Source of the DNA: CAZUVM01 sp964623885
GTDB lineage: Bacteria > Verrucomicrobiota > Verrucomicrobiia > Limisphaerales > UBA8199
Reading direction: 5' to 3'
DNA length: 24,085 bases
Assembly: GCA_964623885.1 (NCBI GenBank)
Contig: CAZUVM010000166.1
Span: 1 to 24,085, forward strand
The notes beneath the pieces were generated by a model. It had not been told where the DNA came from. It was given only the letters and a program-made list of their open reading frames with translations, and searched no databases. Below, piece after piece: positions 7,815 through 15,908 of the stretch (position 1 is its first letter; each line of letters begins with the position of its first letter). The position numbers and the translations under genes were made by a program.

Positions 7815-9551
7815 ATGCGTGCACACTTCAATCGAAGATTCGCATTACCTTTTCGTCTGATGTCCTTGGCGTTTCTGCTGGCTGATTTTTCCCGCGGAAT
7901 GGACGCCGGCGCCGCCCCGGCTTCCGTCCCCGATCGGCTTCAATGGTGGCAACAGGATCGGTTCGGCATGTTTATCCACTGGGGGCCAGTCAGCCTGAAA
8001 GAAACCGAAATCAGTTGGTCGCGGGCCAACACAAACCCGAAATGCCCCAATCGGGGCGAAATTTCCGCGGCGGTCTACGACAACCTTTTTAAACAATTCA
8101 ACCCGACCAATTTTAATGCCTCCGAATGGGTGGGCGTGGCCCGCGCTGCCGGGATGAAGTACCTGGTGCTGACAGCAAAACATGGTGACGGGTTCCTGCT
8201 TTGGAATTCAAAAGTGGATGATTACAACATCATGCACACGCCCTTTCACCGTGATGTGTGCGCTGAACTGGCAGAGGCAGCACATGCCCAGGGAATGCAC
8301 CTCGGGTGGTACTTTTCGCCCATGGACTGGCGGGACCCGGACTGCCGCAGCGAGCACAACGATCGCTTTGTAGCCAAGATGCAAGCCGAGTTGAGTGAGT
8401 TGCTGACCAATTACGGGCGCATCGACCTGCTCTGGTTTGATTGTGACGGCCGTGAAGCGCCCTGGGACCAGGCCCGGACGTATGCATTGGTGAAAAGGCT
8501 CCAGCCCGAGATCGTTATTAATAACCGACTGGACCTTGGGGCCGATGGCAATCCCGGCCTGGCAAGAAACATCGGACCACATGCCGACTACTTTACTCCC
8601 GAGCAGTGGGTGGGCAATTTCGACGATCAACACCCCTGGGAATCGTGCATGACCGTCTCACGCCGTGGCCAATGGTCCTGGGGTGGGTACAAAGATGGAG
8701 TTAAATCATTCCCTGAGGTAATGGCGATGCTCATTGGGTGCGCCGGCGGAGACGGGAACCTGCTGCTCGATGTCGGTCCTACGCCAATAGGCGACATCGC
8801 CCCAGAACAGTCCGGACTTGTAAAGCAGATGGGCACCTGGCTTACCAAGTATGGCGAGAGTATCTACGGAACGCGCGGCGGACCTTTCAAACCCGGCGAA
8901 TACGGCGTATCAACCCGACGCGGCAATACGGTCTACGTTCACATTACTGACTGGCCTGAAGACGTTCTCCAATTGCCTGCCCTGCCGGCGAAGATCCTCC
9001 ATAGTCGTTTGCTTACTGGCGGCACCGCGCAAGTAACCCAAATCGCGGCGGGATTGATGATCGCCATTCCCGAACGTGAACGAAATCCGTTGGATACAAT
9101 ACTGGCAATGGAGTTGGATGTGTCTTCGCTCAGTCTGGCTGACCTGGATGTGCCTTTGCTTGCATGCTTGACCACTCACGCCAGAGCGACAGCTTCAAAC
9201 GTGTTCCAGGGACGGGCCGAATTCGCTGCCGAGAAGGCTATTGACGGCCGCAAAGATACCCGATGGGCCACTGACTCTGGTATCAAAGCCGCCTGGCTGG
9301 AAGTGGACCTGGGCCAGCCACGGACGTTCGGTCGCGCCGTTATCCAGCAGGCGTTACCGGAACTCGACAGGATTAAAAGGTTTACCATCGAATACTTCAA
9401 AGACGGTCAATGGAAACCTTGTTACCAGGGTGGGAATCCGGGCGTAAAGGTGGTTGCCAAATTCGCGCCGGTAACTGCGCAACGGGTCCGCCTCAATATC
9501 ACCGAAGCTGCCGACGGACCAACCATTCGGGAATTCCAGCTCTTCGAATAA
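7815..9551 (+). CDS. Exported alpha-L-fucosidase (GH29) with C-terminal discoidin/CBM32-like domain
   Basis: The frame opens at a TTG at 7761 inside lutC, but the ATG at 7815 starts a signal-peptide-like segment (Arg-rich, then LMSLAFLLADF, likely cleavage around residues 30-35) and gives 578 residues. The GH29 catalytic barrel spans about residues 40-380: FGMFIHWGPVS (H55), WVGVARAAGMKYLVLTAKH, and LLWFDCDG, where D209 occupies the position of the catalytic nucleophile. The usual KHHDGF motif reads KHGDGF (H123-G124). Residues about 395-450 form a small beta domain, and 455-578 an F5/8 type C domain (AIDGRKDTRWATDSG, then VDLGQP). The enzyme would remove terminal L-fucose from glycans in the periplasm or outside the cell. 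Its specificity (alpha-1,2/3/4 or fucoidan-like) cannot be read from sequence. Confidence 0.9.
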   Translation: MRAHFNRRFALPFRLMSLAFLLADFSRGMDAGAAPASVPDRLQWWQQDRFGMFIHWGPVSLKETEISWSRANTNPKCPNRGEISAAVYDNLFKQFNPTNFNASEWVGVARAAGMKYLVLTAKHGDGFLLWNSKVDDYNIMHTPFHRDVCAELAEAAHAQGMHLGWYFSPMDWRDPDCRSEHNDRFVAKMQAELSELLTNYGRIDLLWFDCDGREAPWDQARTYALVKRLQPEIVINNRLDLGADGNPGLARNIGPHADYFTPEQWVGNFDDQHPWESCMTVSRRGQWSWGGYKDGVKSFPEVMAMLIGCAGGDGNLLLDVGPTPIGDIAPEQSGLVKQMGTWLTKYGESIYGTRGGPFKPGEYGVSTRRGNTVYVHITDWPEDVLQLPALPAKILHSRLLTGGTAQVTQIAAGLMIAIPERERNPLDTILAMELDVSSLSLADLDVPLLACLTTHARATASNVFQGRAEFAAEKAIDGRKDTRWATDSGIKAAWLEVDLGQPRTFGRAVIQQALPELDRIKRFTIEYFKDGQWKPCYQGGNPGVKVVAKFAPVTAQRVRLNITEAADGPTIREFQLFE

Positions 9552-9560
9552 GTTAAATCA

Positions 9561-9600
9561 CAGAGGAATCTCGAAACCATAGTTTCGCCTCATTCCTTTG
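9561..9600. repeat. Compound hairpin just after the fucosidase gene
   Basis: CAGAGGAAT (9561-9569) pairs with ATTCCTTTG (9592-9600; one G-U). Inside it CGAAAC (9572-9577) pairs with GTTTCG (9582-9587) around a CATA tetraloop. It begins 10 bp after the stop codon and its CACAGAGG text belongs to the same dispersed type as 1624-1663. There is no T-run, so a 3'-end stabiliser is as likely as a terminator. Confidence 0.5.
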
Positions 9601-9615
9601 GAGCCTTGGTGGCTA

Positions 9616-9661
9616 AAAGCAGGTAGCCTAATGAACCTCATCCCTTCATTCAGCCTGCTTT
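9616..9661. repeat. Second hairpin in the fucosidase-korA gap
   Basis: AAAGCAGG (9616-9623) pairs with CCTGCTTT (9654-9661), and AATGAA (9630-9635) with TTCATT (9645-9650), around a 9-nt loop. Together with the preceding hairpin it separates the fucosidase from korA, which makes a new promoter for korAB likely. No clear -35/-10 pair was identified. Confidence 0.45.
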
Positions 9662-9752
9662 CATCTGCTCATTATTCGACTGATTAAAAAATGTCAAAGA
9701 TTGAGCAACGGATGGAGAGCGAAAAAGCCGATCTAAGGAGAAGACATTATGT

Positions 9753-11549
9753 ATGGATCAAGATTTGATTATTGGGATCGCCGGCGCGGGTGGCGACGGA
9801 GTCATTTCTGCGGGGGAATCCCTCATCACGGCGGCGGCGCTCGAAGGGTACCACGGCCTGATGACCAAGAGCTTCGGCTCCCAGATCCGGGGTGGCGAAG
9901 CTTCCTGCCGTCTGCGGCTCGCTACTCAACCCGTGCTCAATCCCAACGGTCCATTGGACGTGGCTGTGGCCTTGAACTGGGATGATTTCCGCCGGTTTGG
10001 TGGCGAACTGCCGGTTGGGCCTTCGACCATCGTAATTTATGAGAGCGCCACCGGTGTAGCCCCCGACAAGCTTCCCCTGGAAGGAGTCCAACCAACGGTT
10101 GTATTCAGCGTGCCCATCTCGGAGTTCGCCCAACAGCACGCCGGCACGGACAAAGCCAAAAACGTCGTCGTAGTCGGATTGCTCGCCGGCTGGTTTGGGA
10201 TCGGCCGTGAGAGTATGCTGGCCGGCATTCGTAAGAAGTTCGCCAAGAAAGGCGCGGCGGTTGTGGAGGGCAACGCCCGTGCTTTTCAGGCGGGGCTCGA
10301 TTTTGCTGAGGCACATCCGCTCAAAGCCGATCGCAAGCTGGCCGCACCGCAGTCCGCTCGTTCCGCCAAGCTCCTGACCGATGGCAATGACATGTGTGCC
10401 GCGGCGGCGATTTTCGCCGGATGCACCTTTTTCGGTGGCTATCCTATCACTCCGTCGACCGAGATCATGCAGTTCCTGGATCGCGAAATCTGGAAATACG
10501 GTGGAACTGTCCTGCAGGCCGAGGATGAAATTGCCGGAATCGGCGCCGTCGTCGGCGCCTCCTTCGCCGGCAAGAAGGCCCTGACGGCAACTTCCGGTCC
10601 CGGCATGTCGTTGAAAACCGAGATGCTCGGTTTGGCCAGCATCGCTGAGCTTCCGTTGGTCTGTGTCAACGTGCAGCGTGGCGGGCCTTCCACCGGCATC
10701 CCCACTAAGGCCGAGCAGTCCGATTTATTCCAGGCGGTCTTTTCCGCGCACGGCGATTGCCTTCGGCCGGTCCTGGCGCCCACCAGCGTCGCAGATATGT
10801 TCGGCACCACCGTCGAAGCATTCAATTTGGCCGAGCAATACCAAACACCTGTCGTTGTCCTGTCCGATCAGGAGATCGCGCAAAGAAAAGAAACGGTCGA
10901 GCCGATCGACACCTCAAAGTTTCAGATAGTCGACCGACGTCGGCCCACCGAGATGGAACTCGCGAAGTATTCACGTTTCAAGCTCACGGAATCTGGCATC
11001 AGCCCGATCAGCCATCCCGGCATACCCGGCGGAAATTACCTGGCCTCAGGCATCGAGCACAACGAACTGGGCCGGCCGACTGCCAATGGTGAAATGCATG
11101 CCCGGATGAATGAAAAGCGCTTCCGGAAATTCAATTCGCTTCTGAACCGCCGCGACCTGTTCATATTGGAAGGCGATCCGGATGCGCCCATCGGCCTGGT
11201 CAGTTGGGGCAGTGTGGCAGGAGTTGCCCGCGAAGCTCTGCGCCTTGCCCGCGCCGAAGGCCTGCGCGCCAAGCTGCTCGTGCCCAAACTGCTTTACCCC
11301 GTCGTTGAGTCGGTATACCAGGATTTTTTTGCCTCGGTCCACCGTGGTTTATTCATCGAGCAATCGTACCAGGCACAGCTATATCGCCTCGTAAGAATGT
11401 ATGTCGATGTCCCCGCTCAGGTAAAAGCTCTGGCCAAGAGCGGCTCGAATCCGATTCAACCCGCCGAAGTGCTCGACCGCTTGCGCCAAATGGTGCTCGC
11501 GCTGCAAAGCAATGGCCAGCACTCCCATATTGAACCCATCGATAGCTGA
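9753..11549 (+). CDS. korA: 2-oxoacid:ferredoxin oxidoreductase, fused gamma-alpha subunit (KorA-like)
   Basis: 598 residues from an ATG preceded by AAGGAG (9735-9740). Residues 1-190 form the gamma domain (GIAGAGGDGVISAGESL, KSFGSQIRGGEASCRLRLA). Residues about 205-440 are the alpha pyrimidine-binding domain (GNDMCAAAAIFAGCTFFGGY, PITPSTEIM, QAEDEIAGIGAVVGASFAG, TSGPGMSLKTEMLGLA, RGGPSTGIPTKAEQSDL). The C-terminal part is domain II (EGDPDAPIGLVSWGSVAGVA). Such fused subunits pair with a small beta subunit in KorAB-type enzymes, which decarboxylate 2-oxoglutarate or another 2-oxoacid to the acyl-CoA while reducing ferredoxin; run in reverse they can fix CO2. Pyruvate or branched-chain oxoacids are possible alternative substrates. 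No separate delta ferredoxin gene is adjacent. korB follows after 20 bp. Confidence 0.93.
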   Translation: MDQDLIIGIAGAGGDGVISAGESLITAAALEGYHGLMTKSFGSQIRGGEASCRLRLATQPVLNPNGPLDVAVALNWDDFRRFGGELPVGPSTIVIYESATGVAPDKLPLEGVQPTVVFSVPISEFAQQHAGTDKAKNVVVVGLLAGWFGIGRESMLAGIRKKFAKKGAAVVEGNARAFQAGLDFAEAHPLKADRKLAAPQSARSAKLLTDGNDMCAAAAIFAGCTFFGGYPITPSTEIMQFLDREIWKYGGTVLQAEDEIAGIGAVVGASFAGKKALTATSGPGMSLKTEMLGLASIAELPLVCVNVQRGGPSTGIPTKAEQSDLFQAVFSAHGDCLRPVLAPTSVADMFGTTVEAFNLAEQYQTPVVVLSDQEIAQRKETVEPIDTSKFQIVDRRRPTEMELAKYSRFKLTESGISPISHPGIPGGNYLASGIEHNELGRPTANGEMHARMNEKRFRKFNSLLNRRDLFILEGDPDAPIGLVSWGSVAGVAREALRLARAEGLRAKLLVPKLLYPVVESVYQDFFASVHRGLFIEQSYQAQLYRLVRMYVDVPAQVKALAKSGSNPIQPAEVLDRLRQMVLALQSNGQHSHIEPIDS

Positions 11550-11558
11550 GCGCTCAGC
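11545..11558. repeat. 14-bp palindrome in the korA-korB gap
   Basis: GCTGAGCGCTCAGC spans the korA stop codon and is a perfect palindrome, followed by CCTTTTTG. The possible hairpin (5-bp stem, 4-nt loop) is weak. It might attenuate korB expression, but chance is a reasonable explanation. No obvious Shine-Dalgarno is seen before the korB ATG. Confidence 0.35.
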
Positions 11559-11569
11559 CTTTTTGAATT

Positions 11570-12469
11570 ATGTCCACCATGGTACAACTGCCCCCGCCTG
11601 CTCTTAAATGTCAGCCGGGTGATTTTAAAAGCGACCTCAAGCCCATTTGGTGCCCCGGCTGCGGCGACTTCGGTGTCGTAACCGCTATCACCCGAGCGCT
11701 GGCCGCCATCGGCCGGCCGCCGCATGAAATAGCCTTTGTTTCCGGCATCGGCTGCTCCAGCCGGATCCCCGGCTACACGACGGCATATGGTTTCAACACC
11801 GTCCATGGCCGTTCACTTCCCATCGCCCAGGGCATCAAACTGGCCAATCCTGAACTGTTGGTCCTGGTGGCCAGCGGCGACGGCGACGGTTTCTCAATCG
11901 GCGGCGGTCATGTGGCGCACGTCATTCGGCGGAACATCGACCTCACCTACATCGTGATGGACAATCAGATTTACGGCCTCACCAAAGGACAACTGTCCCC
12001 CACCTCGACCCGCGGCCGCAAAACGGTGACCTCCAATTTCGGCAGCCTGGAAGATCCGGTAAACCCACTGCTGTACGTCATGGGCTATGGCGCCTCCTTC
12101 GTTGCTCAGGGCACTCCCGCCGACATGGGCGGACTCGCGAAACTAATTGAAGAAGGGATTCGTTTTCCGGGGTTTGCGTTTATCAATGTGCAATCGCCTT
12201 GCGTCACTTACGGCCTTGAGGAGCAGCAGCTCAAAGCCCAGAAGGCCAAAATGCAGAGCCTCGAAGCGCTCGGCCACGATCCCACCGACCGCGCGCGCGC
12301 TACTGAGCTGGCCCGTGAGTACGGAACCAAACTTTATACCGGAGTCCTTTATCGCAATCCCAACCCGCCGACGACTTATGGCCACGGCGTTATCGAACGG
12401 CATGAGGCGCTGGGAAAGCAAGCGGTTCCTCGCCAGGACATCCTCAAGCGCTTCCTGCCCGCTGGCTGA
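11570..12469 (+). CDS. korB: 2-oxoacid:ferredoxin oxidoreductase, beta subunit (KorB-like)
   Basis: 299 residues. This is the thiamine diphosphate-binding subunit. PIWCPGCGDFGVVTAITRAL near residues 24-43 carries the CxxC pair that helps hold the 4Fe-4S cluster, and C62 in GIGCSSR is the usual third ligand. The GDGDGFSIGGGHVAHVIRRN and MDNQIYGLTKGQ segments are the TPP/Mg motif (GDG...N). LSPTS follows as in KorB and VorA homologues. It forms the catalytic unit with korA directly upstream (20-bp gap). A final CVTYG motif with a cysteine lies near residue 210. Nothing suggests damage; the length is normal for the two-subunit class. The complex is cytoplasmic and ferredoxin-dependent. Confidence 0.94.
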   Translation: MSTMVQLPPPALKCQPGDFKSDLKPIWCPGCGDFGVVTAITRALAAIGRPPHEIAFVSGIGCSSRIPGYTTAYGFNTVHGRSLPIAQGIKLANPELLVLVASGDGDGFSIGGGHVAHVIRRNIDLTYIVMDNQIYGLTKGQLSPTSTRGRKTVTSNFGSLEDPVNPLLYVMGYGASFVAQGTPADMGGLAKLIEEGIRFPGFAFINVQSPCVTYGLEEQQLKAQKAKMQSLEALGHDPTDRARATELAREYGTKLYTGVLYRNPNPPTTYGHGVIERHEALGKQAVPRQDILKRFLPAG

Positions 12470-12542
12470 ACGAGGCGGATCTTTAGAAGCAGACTTTCTC
12501 GTTGCGCCGGGCGGCGTTATGAGATATTCATGCCTTGGCGCT

Positions 12543-12620
12543 CGGAGCGTAGCTCAGCCTGGCTAGAGCACTTGGTTTGGGACCAAGACGTCGCAGGTTC
12601 AAATCCTGTCGCTCCGACCA
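12543..12620 (+). tRNA. tRNA-Pro (anticodon TGG), CCA encoded
   Basis: The cloverleaf is complete. The acceptor stem CGGAGCG (12543-12549) pairs with CGCTCCG (12610-12616), discriminator A, then CCA (12618-12620). The anticodon stem is CTTGG/CCAAG around TTTGGGA, with TGG at 12578-12580. The T arm is GCAGG-TTCAAAT-CCTGT. The 3' CCA is templated and a T5 run follows at 12623-12627. The gene is transcribed in the same direction as korAB. Confidence 0.97.
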
Positions 12621-13229
12621 GCTTTTTCCAAGATTTTTGAGAGGTGGCTCTTCCAGATTACGTGAGGGCCCACACTTTGTGTCAATTATGGTCAGTCTCG
12701 ACTATGATCCGCGATTCCCTTTAGCCCTTCATTGATCAAAGCACACCGGCTGGCGAGCTGGCAACGAGTCTTCAGGCAAATTTAAGCAACTGCTTACCAA
12801 TTTTTTCGGCAGCCGCTGACGCCGATTTACGAGAAGGATAGCAGATGAACTGCTCTTTTTGCCCGGGAATAAGGTTCGGGGTACGCAGGCACGCCGAGTT
12901 GCGCCTGGCTGCATGAATAGCAAGAGGCGATGTGATTGTTGCAAGCGGTTGTATTCCGGTAACGCATGGATGGGATTTGTCCGCGTTGTCTGGTGACGAT
13001 TACGCTGCGTCCCGGATTCAAGGTAAGGGGACCAAAGCGATCCAAGCTGGAACACTTGAATAGCCTCGAATGCAGCGCTCTCCTTCAAAAACTCTGGTGC
13101 GAACATAAAAAGCTAAAAATTCTTTGCAGCCGTTCGCAGCCAATTACGAGAAAGCAAATTGAGGCGCGGCTTTTTAGGCGAAAGCCGCGCAGGCGTTGAC
13201 CGACGATTGAGCCTTAGTCGAAGAAATCT
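12621..13229. other. Gene-poor stretch downstream of tRNA-Pro
   Basis: No intact gene is seen. Around 12929-13010 the plus strand reads, across two frames, CDCCKRLYSGNAW and then MDGICPRCLVTITLRPGF. The paired CxxC and GICPRCL elements resemble the zinc ribbon that opens many verrucomicrobial and planctomycete Ser/Thr kinases, so this may be a decayed kinase N-terminus; the evidence is thin. A 10-bp hairpin lies at 13164-13190. There is no sign of an integrase or direct repeat of the tRNA 3' end, so no integrated element was recognised. Confidence 0.45.
13164..13190. repeat. 10-bp GC-rich hairpin upstream of the truncated secreted-protein gene
   Basis: GCGCGGCTTT (13164-13173) pairs perfectly with AAAGCCGCGC (13181-13190) around a 7-nt loop. 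No T-run follows on either strand, which argues against a standard terminator. It lies 40 bp before the ATG at 13230 and could sit in that gene's leader. Confidence 0.5.
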
Positions 13230-13742
13230 ATGAAGAGCAATGCTTTTGGTGCGCTGGTGGTCTTCTGCTTTCTTCTGGGCGGCGCCGGGCCTGCGGCCGC
13301 TCAGTGGCAAACGCAATCCCTCCTCATCAAACCTGGATGGACGGCCGTTTATTTGCTTGTCGACGCTTCCTATACAAATCTGGACTCGCTGGTCGGCAAT
13401 GATCCCGCAAACCCAATCCAGGAAGTTTGGCTCTGGGAACCGGCGGTCAGTCCCGTCCAATTCATCAATAATCCGCTGAGCCCAATCACCGGCAGCAGCC
13501 AATGGGTGAACTGGGAGAGAACGACGAACGGACCGCCCAACACGCTTGCGTCATTGGCGCCTAATTCTGCGTATCTCATTCACTCGATGGCGGCTACCAA
13601 TTACACCTGGAAGTTAAAGGGCCAGCCCGTAGCACCGACGTATAGCTGGAACGCCTCCGGCATAAATCTTCTCGGGTTACGCAATCCCAATTTTTCCGGA
13701 TTCAACTCCAATGAACATTCGCAAATAAGGGTTGCTGAGTGA
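13230..13742 (+). pseudogene. Truncated N-terminus of a large secreted verrucomicrobial protein
   Basis: 170 residues from ATG 13230. A signal peptide is clear (FGALVVFCFLLGGAGPAAA, cleavage near residue 25). The mature part reads WQTQSLLIKPGWTAVYLLVD, then SLVGNDPANPIQEVWLWEP, SSQWVNWERTT, LASLAPNSAYLIHS, WKLKGQPVAPTYSWNASGIN and LLGL. I recall this segment as the conserved opening of much longer exported proteins in Verrucomicrobia. Here it ends abruptly after LGLRNPNFSGFNSN with a stop at 13740 and runs straight into a convergent gene, so the larger protein seems to have been cut off, probably by a rearrangement near 13690-13740. A short secreted product could still be made. The function of the family is unknown. 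Confidence 0.6.
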
Positions 13743-13767
13743 AATCGCTTGCGCGACTGCAAGAACT

Positions 13768-14088
13768 CTACCGCGTCGTCATATACCAGCCCCACCACGC
13801 AATCACCGCGACTGGCACCAAGCCGCCAATGATTCCCCCAAAGATTTCAATTCGCTGCGATTGAAAACAACTACCAAGGCGCGGTCCAATTTGGCCTCCA
13901 ATGAGCCAGCCGGCCGGCAGCGAAATCAGCCAACAAATAAACCCAAGAATCGGTGTTCCGAAGAGCAGAGCAGCGTTCCGCGCCATAATGGCCGGCGCGA
14001 ATCCGACAGCGAACAAGCCGCCAATGCCGCCCACGACCGCGCCTGCCAGTGCGCCCTGGCTCGCTTCGCCAATTCCCGGCTTTCTCAT
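13768..14088 (-). CDS. Small Gly-rich integral membrane protein, unknown function
   Basis: 106 residues from an ATG at 14088. Three hydrophobic segments are visible: about residues 12-35 (ALAGAVVGGIGGLFAVGFAP), 40-66 (LLFGTPILGFICWLISLPAG) and 80-102 (IFGGIIGGLVPVAVIAWWGW). Spaced glycines suggest tightly packed helices. No catalytic or transport motif is recognised. The gene lies just downstream of the 578-aa gene on the same strand (51-bp gap) and might be read through from that operon, and it converges on the truncated secreted gene. A second small polytopic protein of similar style, without obvious sequence identity, is at 22400-22762. Confidence 0.7.
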   Translation of the reverse strand: MRKPGIGEASQGALAGAVVGGIGGLFAVGFAPAIMARNAALLFGTPILGFICWLISLPAGWLIGGQIGPRLGSCFQSQRIEIFGGIIGGLVPVAVIAWWGWYMTTR

Positions 14089-14139
14089 GCGGCGCAGAGC
14101 GTTTCATAACTGCAAATGAAAATCAATCGGACGTTCCCA

Positions 14140-15876
14140 TCAATGCACCTGCCACGCCCAGTCGCCTTCCTCCTTTGATTTGCCGGCGATGCCGCCATCG
14201 TCTTTTTCGTTCCATCCAACCGAATAGATCACGTAGCTCCCATTATTGGCGCGGCCATATTTCAGCGGCTGGCCGCCGATGAGGTCATGCGGTATGGACT
14301 CAACGAACTGTGGGGCGAGCACCTCGAGTGTGTCAGGCAACCGGCCTTGCGCCATTCGATAACGCTCCAGGGCACAGGCCAGCTTGGCCTCGTTCACACG
14401 CGTTTGATTAAACGCCAACGTTTGTACCGCCTTGGCATAGTTTGGCTGGGCGAATACAACAAAAAATGTGTACGGAGAGTGCGGCGAGAATTTTTCCGAC
14501 GATTGCCGGACGACTTCGGAGACCTGATGTGGCACGACCAAGCGATTGGTCAAATCCAGGCTGCCGAGCATATCATGGCGAGCTTCTGCACCGGCGACCA
14601 GGTTCTGGTAGAACCAGCCTTGCGGCATCCAACGCACGATTGTGCCGGCATAACCGCTGAAGAATAGTTTAACCATCTCCGCCCGAGGCATGGTTTCAAA
14701 TGTCTGATAAACGGCCGACCATTCTTCCCGGAACGACTCCACCAGCGACGGCAGCAGGTCGATGTCGCCCAGTTGCCGCTGGATAGCCGCCAATTGTGGT
14801 TCGCGCCAGGCGTGCAAGCGCAAGCCGTCTTCCACCGTCTCCGCGTAGAGGCCACAGACGGCAACGTTGATCATGGCGCCGACCAGCGTAATCGGCTTCA
14901 TGGCCGGCTTGTCCAACAGTATTTGAGTCAGGTCGTGGATCAGCGCCAGTTCGTGCCACGCCTCTGCGGGCTGGCCGAGCAATAGATAACATTGGGCTCG
15001 CTGCGAGAGGATTTGCACCACGGTTCGGATGGTAATGAAATTTGGGATGCCGATCAGAAACGGCTGAGAGTAGTCAGTGTCAATCCGTGCGTAAGGCCGC
15101 TGCAGTGCCTTGCGAATTAAATCGAAATCGGCCGTAAGCGGCTCGGTCCACGCGAGATACTCGGCAGCGCCGTATACGGGAGCCTTCAGCGCAAGCCGGA
15201 ACGTATTGCTGCCGACCGGAACTATCTGGAAATAGTTTACAGGTGGTCCCGGAACCGGATTGGTTAGCGGATTGGAGGGCAAGAAAGCGCTGAGCTCTTT
15301 TATGGACGGAATAGTGTCAGCCTGAAGTGTCAGATGCAGAGGTTCCAGTTGATTTAGAGGTTGCGCAAGTAAAACACATCCGCGCCCACCTATGCTGCAT
15401 GGCCCGATAGCATGGTCGATAAGTCTGGTTAGCTCGTCATGCGCGGAAGGGTCCGCGAACGACAATACCGTTCCTCCTGCCAGCGGATCGGTTTGCGAGG
15501 CGAACTTTATCTCCGCTACCGCCACGTCGGTGTCCTTGTGGGGAGGCAACGCAAACGCTGAGGGTAGTTTTGGCGACTGACCGGAACTGCCAAGCCCGGC
15601 CGATAGGGATTCCTTCACAAACCATTCCTGCATTTTCGGAGCTTTGAAGAAATTTTGATCATCCGGCACCGGCGGCGGAACATAAGCTGACCAATCGAGG
15701 ATCTCGCCCTGAGCTTCAAGCTGTCGCTTACTGCTGTCCCAGGCTCGTTTGCCGCGCCAGTTTTCCACCGTGTAGAAAAGGGCAATGATGGTCGCAAAGA
15801 AACCGGCGGCAAGCAGCAGCCGTCGTGCGAGACGCCACCCACGTTTCGTGGGCGGCTTATCGGGGGTATCGTTCAT
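14140..15876 (-). CDS. 578-aa membrane-anchored protein of unknown function in an ECF sigma operon
   Basis: Residues 1-16 are polar and basic, then one transmembrane helix (about 18-38, RLLLAAGFFATIIALFYTV), leaving a large domain that is probably periplasmic. That domain starts with a WSAYVPPPVPDDQNFF segment typical of this family and contains helix-rich repeats (ILSQRAQCYLLLGQPAEAWH is TPR-like, near residue 300). It ends with KLACALERYRMAQGRLPDTL, a PHDLIGGQPLKYGR segment and YSVGWNEKDDGG. That ending resembles pseudopilin-like or DUF C-termini common in Verrucomicrobia and Planctomycetes, where the text follows ALERYRLAHG. The function is unknown. It starts 32 bp after the 143-aa membrane protein and so is the third gene of a sigma factor operon, which suggests a sensor, anti-sigma partner or regulated output. 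Confidence 0.8.
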   Translation of the reverse strand: MNDTPDKPPTKRGWRLARRLLLAAGFFATIIALFYTVENWRGKRAWDSSKRQLEAQGEILDWSAYVPPPVPDDQNFFKAPKMQEWFVKESLSAGLGSSGQSPKLPSAFALPPHKDTDVAVAEIKFASQTDPLAGGTVLSFADPSAHDELTRLIDHAIGPCSIGGRGCVLLAQPLNQLEPLHLTLQADTIPSIKELSAFLPSNPLTNPVPGPPVNYFQIVPVGSNTFRLALKAPVYGAAEYLAWTEPLTADFDLIRKALQRPYARIDTDYSQPFLIGIPNFITIRTVVQILSQRAQCYLLLGQPAEAWHELALIHDLTQILLDKPAMKPITLVGAMINVAVCGLYAETVEDGLRLHAWREPQLAAIQRQLGDIDLLPSLVESFREEWSAVYQTFETMPRAEMVKLFFSGYAGTIVRWMPQGWFYQNLVAGAEARHDMLGSLDLTNRLVVPHQVSEVVRQSSEKFSPHSPYTFFVVFAQPNYAKAVQTLAFNQTRVNEAKLACALERYRMAQGRLPDTLEVLAPQFVESIPHDLIGGQPLKYGRANNGSYVIYSVGWNEKDDGGIAGKSKEEGDWAWQVH

Positions 15877-15908
15877 AAAACTTCAAAGCGTGGTCGCGTG
15901 GCATAGGG

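Noticed and set aside
12543..12620. tRNA-Pro as an integration site for a mobile element
   Set aside because: No duplicated tRNA 3' end, integrase or phage gene was seen downstream within the window.
12729..13106. 125-codon minus-strand open frame in the tRNA-downstream gap
   Set aside because: There is no recognisable motif or ribosome binding site, and its composition is unlike neighbouring genes.
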